Source of the DNA: Halalkalibacter okhensis
GTDB lineage: Bacteria; Bacillota; Bacilli; Bacillales; Bacillaceae_D
Assembly (NCBI RefSeq): GCF_000787375.1
Contig: NZ_JRJU01000019.1
Span: 31,033 to 95,032 of the forward strand
Length of the DNA stretch: 64,000 nt
Direction of reading: 5' to 3'
Shown here in pieces: positions 8,980 to 18,116 of the stretch (positions are counted from its first letter, which is position 1; each line of letters begins with the position of its first letter). The notes beneath the pieces are model-generated. The model ran no database searches. It saw nothing but the letters and a program-made list of their open reading frames with translations, and was not told the DNA's origin. The position numbers were made by a program, and so were the translations under genes.

Positions 8980-9933
8980 CTATCGTTCGATAAACTCTTT
9001 TTCACCTAACTGTACGAGAATATCATCTAAGTAAGGCAATCCTTCATTATCACCTGAAACACTTACGACCATAGATCCAATCGTATTTGCAAAATGCAAG
9101 ATTTTCTCCAAGGGCCATTGCTGCAATACTCCATAAATAAAGCCTGCATCAAATCCATCACCAGCTCCAACGGTATCGACAACCTTCTTTGGTTTGACTG
9201 GTGCAGATTCTATACATTCATGGTTGTGATAACCAATAGATCCCTTTTCACCCTGCTTTATTGCCACATATGAAATTCCTAACTTTCTACTCTCTTCAAT
9301 AACACTTCTAGGATCATTTGTACCAAATATGATTTCTGCTTCGTCTAAACCTGTTAATAAGATATCTACATATGGTAAGAGTTCAGTTAAGGCTTCTCTT
9401 GCTTCTTCCTTTGACCACATTTTCAAGCGAATATTGGGATCAAATGAGATGAGCAGATTATGTTCTTTCGCTAAAGCAACCGCTTTCTTTATAACGCCGA
9501 TATTTTTAATTTTATCAACTGCTGGGAAAACACCCGTTATATGAAGAAGCTTTGCCCCAGCAAATTGTGAGTCATTCAACTCATCAACTGTTAACGTTGA
9601 TGTTGGAGAGTTCGAACGATAATAGTACGTACTGCCACTTCCATCTTCTAATATCTCTTTAAAATGAACCGATGTTGGATACCCATCCACGAGCCCTACA
9701 TCCGTGACATCAATGCCTTCCCCACGAACAAAATTATATATATATCTTCCAAATTCATCCTTCCCTAACCGACTAATCCACTTTGCACTGAGCCCTAACC
9801 TTGAACATCCAATGGCTACATTTAGCTCAGCCCCTCCTACCTTACGTTCAAAGGTTGAAACAAATCTTAATGGACCTTTTGCCTGTGGATTTAAAGAGAC
9901 CATCGCGTCCCCAATTGTTAATACATCCACCAT
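8980..9933 (-). CDS. kdgK: 2-keto-3-deoxygluconate kinase (PfkB family)
   Basis: 317-residue ribokinase-family sugar kinase, probably phosphorylating KDG to KDPG for KdgA. Motifs: GDAMVSLNP at the start, GGAELNVAIGCSRLG (PfkB signature 1, substrate side), and DTVGAGDGFDAGFIYG near residue 250 (signature 2, with the catalytic Asp and anion hole). The start ATG has GGGGGAG upstream. It lies 34 bp after the LacI regulator gene, as in the Bacillus kdgR-kdgK order, which supports the KDG assignment over other PfkB substrates. Confidence 0.88.
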   Translation of the reverse strand: MVDVLTIGDAMVSLNPQAKGPLRFVSTFERKVGGAELNVAIGCSRLGLSAKWISRLGKDEFGRYIYNFVRGEGIDVTDVGLVDGYPTSVHFKEILEDGSGSTYYYRSNSPTSTLTVDELNDSQFAGAKLLHITGVFPAVDKIKNIGVIKKAVALAKEHNLLISFDPNIRLKMWSKEEAREALTELLPYVDILLTGLDEAEIIFGTNDPRSVIEESRKLGISYVAIKQGEKGSIGYHNHECIESAPVKPKKVVDTVGAGDGFDAGFIYGVLQQWPLEKILHFANTIGSMVVSVSGDNEGLPYLDDILVQLGEKEFIER

Positions 9934-9967
9934 AAGATCACTCCCCCTCTTTCCTGATTCCGCCCTA

Positions 9968-10966
9968 TTAACAAGATTCCCTACTTATTAATGTCGGTTC
10001 AAATGTATAAACTAACGTCTTCTCTTCCTTTTTTTGAATGAATGATAAAATTAAAGTTGCGGCCTGCTTTCCCATCTCAAACGCAGGTTGAGAAACGACG
10101 GTTAATGCAGGACTATAAATGCTTGCAAAGGAAACATCATCAATGCCTATAATCGCTAAATCATTTGGTATATTAATAGAGTTAGCTTTGGTATATTTCA
10201 AAATCTCCATTAATACACGGTCATTCCCTGCCAAAATGGCTTGCGGCGGAACTGGTAACGTCATCATTTTTTCTAAAGTTGATTGGACCTCATTTATTTC
10301 TACACTTTTGATAAAATCTTCAATAATTGGTAAGTTTTGCTCCTTCACTGACTGTCGAAACCCATTAATTCGTCCCATTCGAGCTGTAACCCCTTTTATT
10401 AGAGACGGTGTTATGATTCCAATACGTTCGTATCCTTTTTCTGCCAAATGACTAACCGCTAAGCTTGATGCTTTTTCATTATCTAACACAATAGCTGGAA
10501 CGTTTACGCTATCGACCGTTCTATCAACGAACACGATTGGAAATTGATCCTTCACCATTTTTTCATATAACTCAACATTGTCCCCCGTAGGGAAAACAAT
10601 TAGTCCGTCAACTTGCTTTGCTAGTAACATCTCAATATACTTTTTTTCTTTATCAGGGTTATCATCTGCATTACAAACGATAATGTGAAAATCAGATTCA
10701 TGACAATAATCTTCAATGGCTCTAATCACTTGTGTAGAAAACGCATGAAGAATATTTGCGACAATCACACCAATTGTTGACGTAGACTTTTGTTTTAAGC
10801 TTCTGGCCACAATATTTGGTTGATAACCTAGCTCTTTAATCGCTACCGCAATTCTTTCTCTTGTTTTTTCCCCCATGTAATCAAATCTCTTATTTAAATA
10901 CTGAGAAACCGTACTTTTAGATACATTTGCATGCTTGGCAACATCTGTAATCGTAACTGTTTTCAT
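9968..10966 (-). CDS. kdgR: LacI-family repressor of the KDG block (KdgR-like)
   Basis: 333-residue LacI/GalR regulator. The N-terminal helix-turn-helix and hinge are clear (TITDVAKHANVSKSTVSQYL, then GYQPNIVARSL), followed by a periplasmic-binding-protein-like effector domain with IGIIT, GRINGFRQ and IIGIDDVSFA. The start was set at ATG 10966 (MKTVTITDVA) with GAGGT 8 bases upstream; an ATG at 10981 overlaps that site. It is the first gene of the block, behind a promoter overlain by three operator-like palindromes, so it is probably autoregulated. The inducer is likely KDG or a related sugar acid. Confidence 0.88.
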   Translation of the reverse strand: MKTVTITDVAKHANVSKSTVSQYLNKRFDYMGEKTRERIAVAIKELGYQPNIVARSLKQKSTSTIGVIVANILHAFSTQVIRAIEDYCHESDFHIIVCNADDNPDKEKKYIEMLLAKQVDGLIVFPTGDNVELYEKMVKDQFPIVFVDRTVDSVNVPAIVLDNEKASSLAVSHLAEKGYERIGIITPSLIKGVTARMGRINGFRQSVKEQNLPIIEDFIKSVEINEVQSTLEKMMTLPVPPQAILAGNDRVLMEILKYTKANSINIPNDLAIIGIDDVSFASIYSPALTVVSQPAFEMGKQAATLILSFIQKKEEKTLVYTFEPTLISRESC

Positions 10967-10989
10967 GATTAAGTACCTCATACCTTTTC

Positions 10990-11027
10990 TAAATCGATTT
11001 ACTAAATCGTTTTACTAAACCGGTTTA
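10990..11027 (-). promoter_or_regulatory. Three tandem LacI-type operators, 13-bp period
   Basis: Three 12-mers start at 10990, 11003 and 11016: TAAATCGATTTA (perfect palindrome), TAAATCGTTTTA (one change) and TAAACCGGTTTA (perfect palindrome), each separated by one base. They lie directly downstream of the -10 box. The central CG palindromes are typical of LacI-family sites, so the adjacent regulator is the natural candidate to bind. Confidence 0.75.
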
Positions 11028-11032
11028 GAGAA

Positions 11033-11061
11033 AGTATAAAACAAATGAAAGCGTTTTACAA
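11033..11061 (-). promoter_or_regulatory. Promoter of the KDG block, with a weak cre-like overlap
   Basis: A sigma-A-type promoter on the minus strand: -35 TTGTAA (11061-11056), 17-base spacer, -10 TATACT (11038-11033). The spacer contains ACGCTTTCA; with the -35 region it forms a degenerate cre-like sequence (about 13 of 15 positions), so CcpA control is possible but weakly supported. Confidence 0.7.
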
Positions 11062-11117
11062 TACATTTTTAAAAAAATAATAAAAATTCGCTTACCTCGA
11101 CTTTTAGTAAACCCAAA

Positions 11118-11148
11118 ATAAAAAAGCTCGACACAAATGCCGAACCTT
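11118..11148 (-). terminator. Terminator of the DUF2339 gene
   Basis: On the minus strand GTTCGGCA pairs with TGTCGAGC (8 bp, two G-T wobbles) around a 4-base loop and is followed by TTTTTT. It begins at the stop codon of the gene ending at 11148. Confidence 0.65.
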
Positions 11149-12779
11149 TATTTCTTATAGAAAAACCGAGAAAGCCCTACTCCAATTGCCCCTAAGACGA
11201 TAAATAAAAGTCCTCTGACTATCATTGAGATGGCATCAATATCAACAAAGATCACTTTTAACAATGTTAAAAACAATAAAACAATCCCCAATAGACGTAT
11301 GCTCTTACTATCTTTTAGCACGCCATAGACAACACCCAAAATAGCATAGCAAGCCCACAGTGCTGAAACAGTAACATTTTGAACGGTATAGGAGTAAGTG
11401 TCTGTAGCAGCATTTCCTATTTGCGTGATGAAAATCAGTATGAATACAGCCGTACATCCAAAAAGGAAATTCATTAATGCTCGATGGTCAAGCGTTCTTT
11501 CGTTAGCAGATTGAAAAGTTGACAGCCTTTTTCTTATAACAACCAAGCTACTAATTAACACCAGCCAAGCTACACTTTCGTAAGAAATCACCTGAGCAAT
11601 AGGCGAAAGAACAGTAACTAGTGCCCCAAAAACATACACCAATAATCCGAAAACTAATTGCAACTTCCCTTTCGTATAAAAGCCAACATATAGAGCAACC
11701 ATTCCATGAATAAGCAAGAATACACTGACTTGATCAAACTGAATAACATCAACAATCAACATCGCTAAAGCATAAGTCGTTATTGGCAAGAACACATGAA
11801 GGTTTGCTGTTTGCTTTTGAATGTACGAATACACACCATAAATGACTAAAGCGACAACTAGAAAGACGGTTTGATCAATATGACCGGTTAAACCAACCCA
11901 AATATGAGTTAAAACAAAACTAGTTAACAGTATAGCTTTTTGATGAGACATAAAGACGTTTCGTATGATTAGGGCAACGAATAAGAACATGTGTTGAGCA
12001 ACAACTCCAGCTAAAAGAACTTCACTATTATGACCAGATATCACCAAATAAGAAAACAATGAAAGCTGCATAAATATAGTAGAAACGTAGAAAAGAGACA
12101 CATATTTTTTTAAAATAGAGAAATAAAGCAAACCAAGAAAGAACAAAACTTCATAACCAACAAACAAATAAAGATTAGTCGACGTCCCTTTTACTAAGAA
12201 AGGGACCAGGAAACCTGCAATCGAAGCTAACACAGCGATCGATTGTGACTGTTGTTTATGAGCCAAATACATACCTGCAATCACCCAAATTACATTCAGA
12301 ACAAACGCAACATAGCCAGGAATCATTCCATAAAGAGCATTCCCAGCGAATGTGCTTAAGATCAAGATGACAATCGCTCCACCGTACAGAACTTGACCAA
12401 TGGCGTTTCGCTTAGATCGGAATTGCTTGTGCCCCACCCAAAGCAATAAGACAGATACGACATAACCTAAAAGCACTCGAACCCATTCATTTATAAAGCC
12501 AATGTCAATTAGTGCTTTAAATCCCCACAACACCCCTACAATTAAGACAATAATAAAGATTCTAGGCAGCCATACTTGCCCAATTAATGTTTCATAATCG
12601 ACTTCTTTTTTAGGTTGTGGCCTTTTGTTCGCAGGTAGCGGCTGATTCATTTTCTTCTCTTCCTTCAATGGCGGCTTTGTGTCGACAGTATCCTTTAACA
12701 ATCCATTAAGTCGCGTCATTTCACTTTCTAGTTTTACGATCCGCTCTTCTAATTCTTGAACTTTTTGATCATTTGTCAT
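11148..12779 (-). CDS. DUF2339 multi-pass membrane protein
   Basis: 543-residue predicted membrane protein of unknown function. The N-terminus is a short coiled coil (VQELEERIVKLESEMTRLNG), then a charged Pro/Lys linker, then about 15 or more hydrophobic helices from residue 75 to the end. The YETLIGQVWLPRIFIIVLIV junction and overall layout match the DUF2339 family. The start was set at ATG 12779 with GGAGGT upstream; an in-frame TTG at 12791 precedes it. It is a single gene with its own terminator. No function can be inferred from its neighbours. Confidence 0.8.
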   Translation of the reverse strand: MTNDQKVQELEERIVKLESEMTRLNGLLKDTVDTKPPLKEEKKMNQPLPANKRPQPKKEVDYETLIGQVWLPRIFIIVLIVGVLWGFKALIDIGFINEWVRVLLGYVVSVLLLWVGHKQFRSKRNAIGQVLYGGAIVILILSTFAGNALYGMIPGYVAFVLNVIWVIAGMYLAHKQQSQSIAVLASIAGFLVPFLVKGTSTNLYLFVGYEVLFFLGLLYFSILKKYVSLFYVSTIFMQLSLFSYLVISGHNSEVLLAGVVAQHMFLFVALIIRNVFMSHQKAILLTSFVLTHIWVGLTGHIDQTVFLVVALVIYGVYSYIQKQTANLHVFLPITTYALAMLIVDVIQFDQVSVFLLIHGMVALYVGFYTKGKLQLVFGLLVYVFGALVTVLSPIAQVISYESVAWLVLISSLVVIRKRLSTFQSANERTLDHRALMNFLFGCTAVFILIFITQIGNAATDTYSYTVQNVTVSALWACYAILGVVYGVLKDSKSIRLLGIVLLFLTLLKVIFVDIDAISMIVRGLLFIVLGAIGVGLSRFFYKK

Positions 12780-13087
12780 TTCTACCTCCAACTGTCAGTA
12801 GTTTAGGAAGTTACTGTTTTTAGAAGCATACGTAATAATATCTGTTTTTTATCAAGTGGCAAATTTTTCAAAAAACAAATAATTGATTATGGTAAATATT
12901 ACTAATCATTTTACTCTATTATTCTTTTGATGTAAAAAAGATAAGTGAATTTCATGTTGAATTGATAGCAAAAAGCATAGACCTTTGAAGTACGATCCTC
13001 CCCCCATTCATATATTTCCTATGCAATAATCCCATTGTACCAGTACTTTCAAGAGTCAAATTGTGACACTTAATCACAAAAAGCCAC
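12780..13087. other. Intergenic region with no gene seen
   Basis: AT-rich spacer between the DUF2339 gene (transcribed away) and the MFS terminator. It should hold the DUF2339 promoter. I could not assign convincing boxes and saw no small ORF with a ribosome binding site. Confidence 0.5.
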
Positions 13088-13130
13088 AAAAACAGACACA
13101 TTCTCACAATGGAGAGAATGTGTCTGTTTT
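13088..13130. terminator. Strong hairpin after the MFS gene
   Basis: AAACAGACACATTCTC pairs with GAGAATGTGTCTGTTT around a loop of about six bases. It is flanked by A-run and T-run, so it can act in both directions; on the minus strand it ends the MFS transcript. Confidence 0.8.
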
Positions 13131-13160
13131 ATATCCATATAGAAATTTCCCGCAGAAATC

Positions 13161-14540
13161 TCACCCAGACTTTCTAAAAGCCCTATTAAAATATAAAGCA
13201 TTTAATACTGTTAATACCGCTAACCCAATGAAAACGTTGCTATACATCATCGCATGACCTTGGGCAAAAGAAAACGGGTTAAGCAACACGCCACTATCAT
13301 AATCTAAGGCTTTTCCAATAATCGCTCCCCCAATGGCACCAGACATAAAATTAAATAAGTTGTAAATCCCCATTCCGATCCCTATTTCATTCCTAGGGAG
13401 AGAGGTTGAAATTAATGTCGCCGTTCCTGTCTGAAGGAACGGAAAAGCAATATAACATATAATCACCACAAGTCCAATGACCCAAGCAGGACTTCCAATA
13501 AATGTTGACAACAACATAAATCCGATCATCATTAATGCAAAAGCAATATAGACAACTTGCTTTGCTCCGCGCTGCTCCGTTAACCTTCCTGCCACCTTCC
13601 CAATAAAAGCTGCAGCCATCGCAGCCGGAAAAATCGTCAGCCCAATAAATAACGTATTTAAATCATTTACCTCACTTAACATCAGTGGCAACATTAACAT
13701 CATGCCAAACATCGTCATAATAGCCAAAAAACCAGCTATAATGGTCGTTCTAAAAGGGACATTCTTAAACAAGTCTGGTCGAATAAATGGATTATCACTA
13801 CTCAACGTTCTCCCAGCAAACAAACCAAAGAACCCGATACTACTTACGAAAAACCACCAATTAAACATGGTGATAAAAAGCATGAGTGCCGCGACCGCTA
13901 GAGCAATCAATGCCGCACCGAATACATCCACTTTGCCTTCTTTCTTCTCCTCTTTTGGCATCCATAGCCAGAAAAATGGAATCGCAAAGATGACTAGAGC
14001 AGAAATTAAAAAAAGAAACTGCCAGTTCAACACACCAGCAACAAATCCGCCAATGACCGGCCCAACTCCAGAAGCAAAAGCCATCGTACTCGAAACAATT
14101 CCTAGTACCCTCCCTCTTTCTTCCTGGAAATATCTCGTTGGCACAATGAACACCAATGCAACGATTGAAGATGCCCCCGCTGCCTGAATAATACGTGCGA
14201 GAACGACAATCTCAAAATTCGGTGCGAAAAAACCTAAAATCGAACCGGATGCAAAAAAGCTAAGTCCGATCGTCAATAGCGTTTTTAAAGGGTAAATATC
14301 CGCCAGCTTCCCGTACATCAAAGCACCAATGGCATAAATCACAATATACCCAGTGACGACCCAGCTCACCTGTGACGGGGTAAGGGAAAACGAAAGGGCG
14401 ATATCCGGTACAGCAATCATGAACATCGTTCCATTCATCACTGAAAATAATAATACCGAACAAATTAAGAAAAGGACCTTCTTCTTTTCCGAATCACTCA
14501 GGCTCTTTTCAAGACCCGCTTGCCCAGCAAGAGTTGTCAT
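13161..14540 (-). CDS. MFS drug/proton antiporter, Tet(K)/Tet(L)-like
   Basis: 459-residue major facilitator superfamily exporter with 12-14 hydrophobic helices. Visible signatures: GALMYGKLADIYPLKTLL (motif A, loop 2-3), QAAGASSIVALVF and ASGVGPVIGGFVAG (motif C, typical of drug:H+ antiporters), and WLWMPKEEKKEGKVD in the central loop. The start was set at ATG 14540 (MTTLAGQAG), 9 bases after GGGGAG; the frame is open further upstream without support. Substrate unknown. Bacillus homologues range from multidrug to metal-tetracycline antiporters. Transcribed alone. Confidence 0.85.
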   Translation of the reverse strand: MTTLAGQAGLEKSLSDSEKKKVLFLICSVLLFSVMNGTMFMIAVPDIALSFSLTPSQVSWVVTGYIVIYAIGALMYGKLADIYPLKTLLTIGLSFFASGSILGFFAPNFEIVVLARIIQAAGASSIVALVFIVPTRYFQEERGRVLGIVSSTMAFASGVGPVIGGFVAGVLNWQFLFLISALVIFAIPFFWLWMPKEEKKEGKVDVFGAALIALAVAALMLFITMFNWWFFVSSIGFFGLFAGRTLSSDNPFIRPDLFKNVPFRTTIIAGFLAIMTMFGMMLMLPLMLSEVNDLNTLFIGLTIFPAAMAAAFIGKVAGRLTEQRGAKQVVYIAFALMMIGFMLLSTFIGSPAWVIGLVVIICYIAFPFLQTGTATLISTSLPRNEIGIGMGIYNLFNFMSGAIGGAIIGKALDYDSGVLLNPFSFAQGHAMMYSNVFIGLAVLTVLNALYFNRAFRKSG

Positions 14541-14713
14541 TACATTCATCTCCCCTTTCCTAATCATATAGAATAAATTGTTTTTGCACCTACACGCTCC
14601 CTTAATCTTTATCTCGAATTCATTATACTCTTGTTCCGAAAAATTTTCCTGTTGAAACAATTACTTTTTAAAAATAAAAAAATTATGTATCGAGGGTCAT
14701 TTGAAAATGCTCG

Positions 14714-14750
14714 AAGCCCCCATGCTGTTCATTGAACACCATGGGGGCTT
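14714..14750. repeat. 37-base near-perfect palindrome
   Basis: The outer arms AAGCCCCCATG and CATGGGGGCTT pair perfectly, one C-C mismatch follows, and the inner TGTTCA/TGAACA pairs around a single T. It lies between the MFS gene start and the amidohydrolase stop. No T-run follows on either strand, so it is not a standard terminator, though it could stop transcription or protect an mRNA end. Confidence 0.75.
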
Positions 14751-14837
14751 ATACATAAAAGAAATTGCTTCTTTCCGTCTAACTACTTTATAGGAATTAT
14801 GGTAAGTTTTTTAACATCCCTCTAAAATCATCTGCAC

Positions 14838-16445
14838 TTATACAACAAGTTCGTTTTTTGAAAAGACCCTTTTTCCTTGAATATATGTTTCCATCACGTT
14901 TATTTTATCAATATCCTCAGAGCGTACATGTAGAATATCTCTATTTAATATAATAAAATCTGCATAATAACCTTCCTTCAGCTGTCCAATCTTCGGAATA
15001 CGGGTCATTTCCATTGCTTTTCTTGTATACAGGTCAATACACTCTTCTATTGAAAGCCTCTCATTTATGTTAAACTCATCGCCGGTATAGGCTGTTCTTG
15101 TAACGGCTGCCTGGATTCCTATAAGTGGGTTTGATGTATCCTGCCAAGATGTTGCCGGAGCATCCGAAGAAAAGCACATATCTGCTCCTAATTCCACCAT
15201 GGTCTTAAATGGATACGACTGATCGGTTCTTTCCTTTCCTAAATTATGAATATAGCTATCGTATTCAGCAAATAAAAAGATTGGTTGTGTAACAAATCCG
15301 ATTCGAGCATTAATGGCTTTAAGTAACGTTTGTTTTGATAGAAAAGCTGCGTGCTCAATTCGAATGGAGGGAGCATCCCAAAGCCATGGCTTTATATCTT
15401 CGAATGTGTCTACGATTTGTTCTATGGCCACATCCCCCATTGCATGAATAACTAGTTGAACATTATATTCCTTCGCTCTTTTTGCTGCACCTAATAGTTC
15501 ATTAACAGAAGTGGTAGACAACCCAAAATTTTTATCTTCATTTACATATGGAGCAGAAACCCATGCAGTTCTACCTGAAACGCTGCCATCACCAAATAGC
15601 TTGATTCCACCTACTTCTAAATTTGGATAAGATTCTTTGTCGGTTTCACAAAGCTTTTCCGGGCAGTGCTTAAGTTGGTCCCACATATAATAAAGCACAG
15701 TTTTCTGCTTATAGCCTAAATCAAATGCCATTTTAAATAAATCATAATCTCTGGATGGGTCTGCCATAAGATCCGTTGTCGCAGTGATTCCTTGGGATAA
15801 TAATTTATGACTTAATGTTACCAACAGGTTTGCTTTTTCTTCCTTCGTTTTTTGTGGCATCACTTGATAAATAAGCTCTCTTGCTGTCTCTTTGAAAATT
15901 CCCGTTAACTCTCCATCCGATCGTTTTTCGATTTCTCCTCCATATGGAGAAACAGATTCGGTTGTAATGCCTGCTAACTCCATTGCCATGCTATTTGCAA
16001 CAACGATATGAGTACAAGTTCTTGTCAGGATAATGGGTACGTCTATAGAAATCTCATCCAAATCCCATCTAGTCGGGGTTCTTTTTTCCGCTAATTTCAC
16101 CTCATCATATCCCCAACCTAGAATCCATTGATGATGCTTCCCCTTAGCGTTCACCAACTTTTCTTGTATTTTTTCTTTTAGATCCTGAATGGAAAACACA
16201 TTAGGTGGCCCACAAAATATTTTTTCATCTACTTCCGCTAGCATGAGCGGGTGCATGTGTGCATCAATAAATCCCGGCAACACTCTTTGACCGCATAAAT
16301 CAATACGCTCTCCCGTAGCTTCCTTATCTAATGCAGCAAGGTTGCCGATAGACGTAATCATGCCATCTTCAACAACCATTGCTTCTGCATATGGTTGTTT
16401 TGGATTAGATGTATAGATTAGACCGTTGTAAAAAAGCGACTTCAT
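14838..16445 (-). CDS. YtcJ-like metal-dependent amidohydrolase
   Basis: 535-residue amidohydrolase-superfamily enzyme of the YtcJ/amidohydrolase-3 group. The N-terminal beta-sandwich leads into LPGFIDAHMHP (His-x-His metal site near residue 62). Further barrel motifs are GGIKLFGDGSVSGRTAW, LVIHAMGD, IRIEHAAFL and CFSSDAPATSWQDTSNPL (metal Asp), closing with KIGQLKEGYYADFIIL. The family hydrolyses C-N bonds in varied N-substituted amides; the substrate here is unknown. ATG start with GGAGAGGAG upstream. It lies 49 bp after an M14 peptidase gene, probably co-transcribed, which suggests joint use of a peptide or acyl-amino-acid. Confidence 0.85.
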   Translation of the reverse strand: MKSLFYNGLIYTSNPKQPYAEAMVVEDGMITSIGNLAALDKEATGERIDLCGQRVLPGFIDAHMHPLMLAEVDEKIFCGPPNVFSIQDLKEKIQEKLVNAKGKHHQWILGWGYDEVKLAEKRTPTRWDLDEISIDVPIILTRTCTHIVVANSMAMELAGITTESVSPYGGEIEKRSDGELTGIFKETARELIYQVMPQKTKEEKANLLVTLSHKLLSQGITATTDLMADPSRDYDLFKMAFDLGYKQKTVLYYMWDQLKHCPEKLCETDKESYPNLEVGGIKLFGDGSVSGRTAWVSAPYVNEDKNFGLSTTSVNELLGAAKRAKEYNVQLVIHAMGDVAIEQIVDTFEDIKPWLWDAPSIRIEHAAFLSKQTLLKAINARIGFVTQPIFLFAEYDSYIHNLGKERTDQSYPFKTMVELGADMCFSSDAPATSWQDTSNPLIGIQAAVTRTAYTGDEFNINERLSIEECIDLYTRKAMEMTRIPKIGQLKEGYYADFIILNRDILHVRSEDIDKINVMETYIQGKRVFSKNELVV

Positions 16446-16494
16446 ATTTTACTCCTCTCCATTCTGCTGTGCATTTTTAGTCTCCCTCTTGTAC

Positions 16495-17886
16495 TTAACT
16501 CTTTTTCTTATGAATGTATTCCGCTACAAGCAACCCACTTTCTAATTGAATTCGGACTAACTTTTGAATGGGAATAACCGAATAATCTAACTCCCTCTCT
16601 AACTCTTCACAAAAAGATTTCAATAACGCAGCACTTTTATCATGTTGATCTTCAAGCAAAGAAATCCCTTCCGGATTCTTTGAATCTTCGTTCTTTAAAC
16701 GTTCCAATTCATACTCAATGGTTCTAACAGTTAAACCTAGGGCTAATCCATTGTAAAATTTTGCTGTTAATAAATTATCGAATATGTTTGAAACTTTTGC
16801 CTTCTGATCAAATGCAGGGTCACTATTCGCCCAATTTTTCTTAGCTGTGTTACTCTCTTCCTCGTGTAACATGATTTGATCTACTAGCTTTACGAATGGA
16901 TTTTCCTTCGTGATATATGGACGTACTTCTTTTAAAAAACCATCAATGATCGAAAAGTGCGCTTCATTCATCTCAATATTTTTATTAATGGCTTCTTTTC
17001 TCGTCATATCTCCTTCACTCATATCTTCAATCCGCTTATCAAAAAAATAAGGAAGTTCTGTCAAAAGGGTCACGCAATCCTCCGATTGTCTTGATGCATA
17101 GTCAGCACTAGACGTACCGGTATCCATTTGCGGAACTTTCCCAGTAAACGTTTCAGTATAATCATACACTTGAGCTAAGCCCATTGTTTGAAATACCGCA
17201 GGAGCAAATTGAGTAACAAACGGGGCTTCTGGTTCACCTAAGCTTAACGCTACTTTCTGTTTAACCGCTGACTGCAAAAGTCCCTCATACAACTCTGGAA
17301 TGTCCTGAGATATGTACCAATACGCACCTCCAAACCCTGCATTATGGAGAGAATAGACAAAATCAGGCTTGATGTCTTCCATCATCTTCATTAATGCTTT
17401 TGTTTCCGGCAAAGGGCTGTTAAAATGCAACTCCTTATAATCGATAGGAAAAGTCCACTCAACTTGCTCATACCCTACTGGTCGAAAGAAGTTCTTCGTG
17501 TAATTATGTATAGTAAATGGTCCTTTAAACCAATTTTCATTTAATCTAGCTCCATCAGGATCAATACATTTAATGATATACCATGTAAAATCTAACTCAT
17601 CTCGAAGCTCCTTATTTTTTGCAAGTTCAAAAGAAAAGTACTCCATCGTCATGGCTCCAATCGGCTCATTTGGATGGGGAAATGCAAAGCAAAGGGCGTT
17701 TTTGGAACCATCACCAATCTTCAGGCATTGAATCGGATGTCCTTTTCGAGATCGTCCAACTTCATGGATCGATACGGCATGAGGAAATTCCTTTGCTAAC
17801 TTAAATGAACTTTTGTCTAACTCATTTACCGTCAAAAAAGCATTATAATCTGGTACATTATCAATAATCGTTTGGAAGTTTACCAT
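16495..17886 (-). CDS. M14-family zinc carboxypeptidase-like protein
   Basis: 463-residue peptidase M14 homologue. FPHPNEPIGAMT carries the HxxE zinc ligands near residue 71, and YSLHNAGFGGAYW supplies the third zinc His near residue 182; the CIDPDGARLNENW segment is the substrate-carboxylate region. EVGRSRKGHPI near the start is the usual lead-in. No signal peptide is visible, so it probably acts in the cytoplasm. ATG start with AAAAGGAGAG upstream. Likely first gene of a two-gene operon with the amidohydrolase. Specificity cannot be told from the sequence. Confidence 0.85.
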   Translation of the reverse strand: MVNFQTIIDNVPDYNAFLTVNELDKSSFKLAKEFPHAVSIHEVGRSRKGHPIQCLKIGDGSKNALCFAFPHPNEPIGAMTMEYFSFELAKNKELRDELDFTWYIIKCIDPDGARLNENWFKGPFTIHNYTKNFFRPVGYEQVEWTFPIDYKELHFNSPLPETKALMKMMEDIKPDFVYSLHNAGFGGAYWYISQDIPELYEGLLQSAVKQKVALSLGEPEAPFVTQFAPAVFQTMGLAQVYDYTETFTGKVPQMDTGTSSADYASRQSEDCVTLLTELPYFFDKRIEDMSEGDMTRKEAINKNIEMNEAHFSIIDGFLKEVRPYITKENPFVKLVDQIMLHEEESNTAKKNWANSDPAFDQKAKVSNIFDNLLTAKFYNGLALGLTVRTIEYELERLKNEDSKNPEGISLLEDQHDKSAALLKSFCEELERELDYSVIPIQKLVRIQLESGLLVAEYIHKKKS

Positions 17887-18116
17887 CGTATCTCTCCTTT
17901 TATTTTAGAGACGAAGTGGAACGAACCACTTCCTCAAGATCGCTTTCTAATCTAAAATTTCTATCTCTATTAAGTCTATAGCTGTACTCTCAAATTAACA
18001 AATTATTTCTGCATTTCAAGTTCCGACAACTAAAACGACTTCGTATCGTTCTTCCCTTTAACAATCTATGGTAAGATTAACCCATAGATTTTCACACACA
18101 TCAGGGAGAGAGAAAT

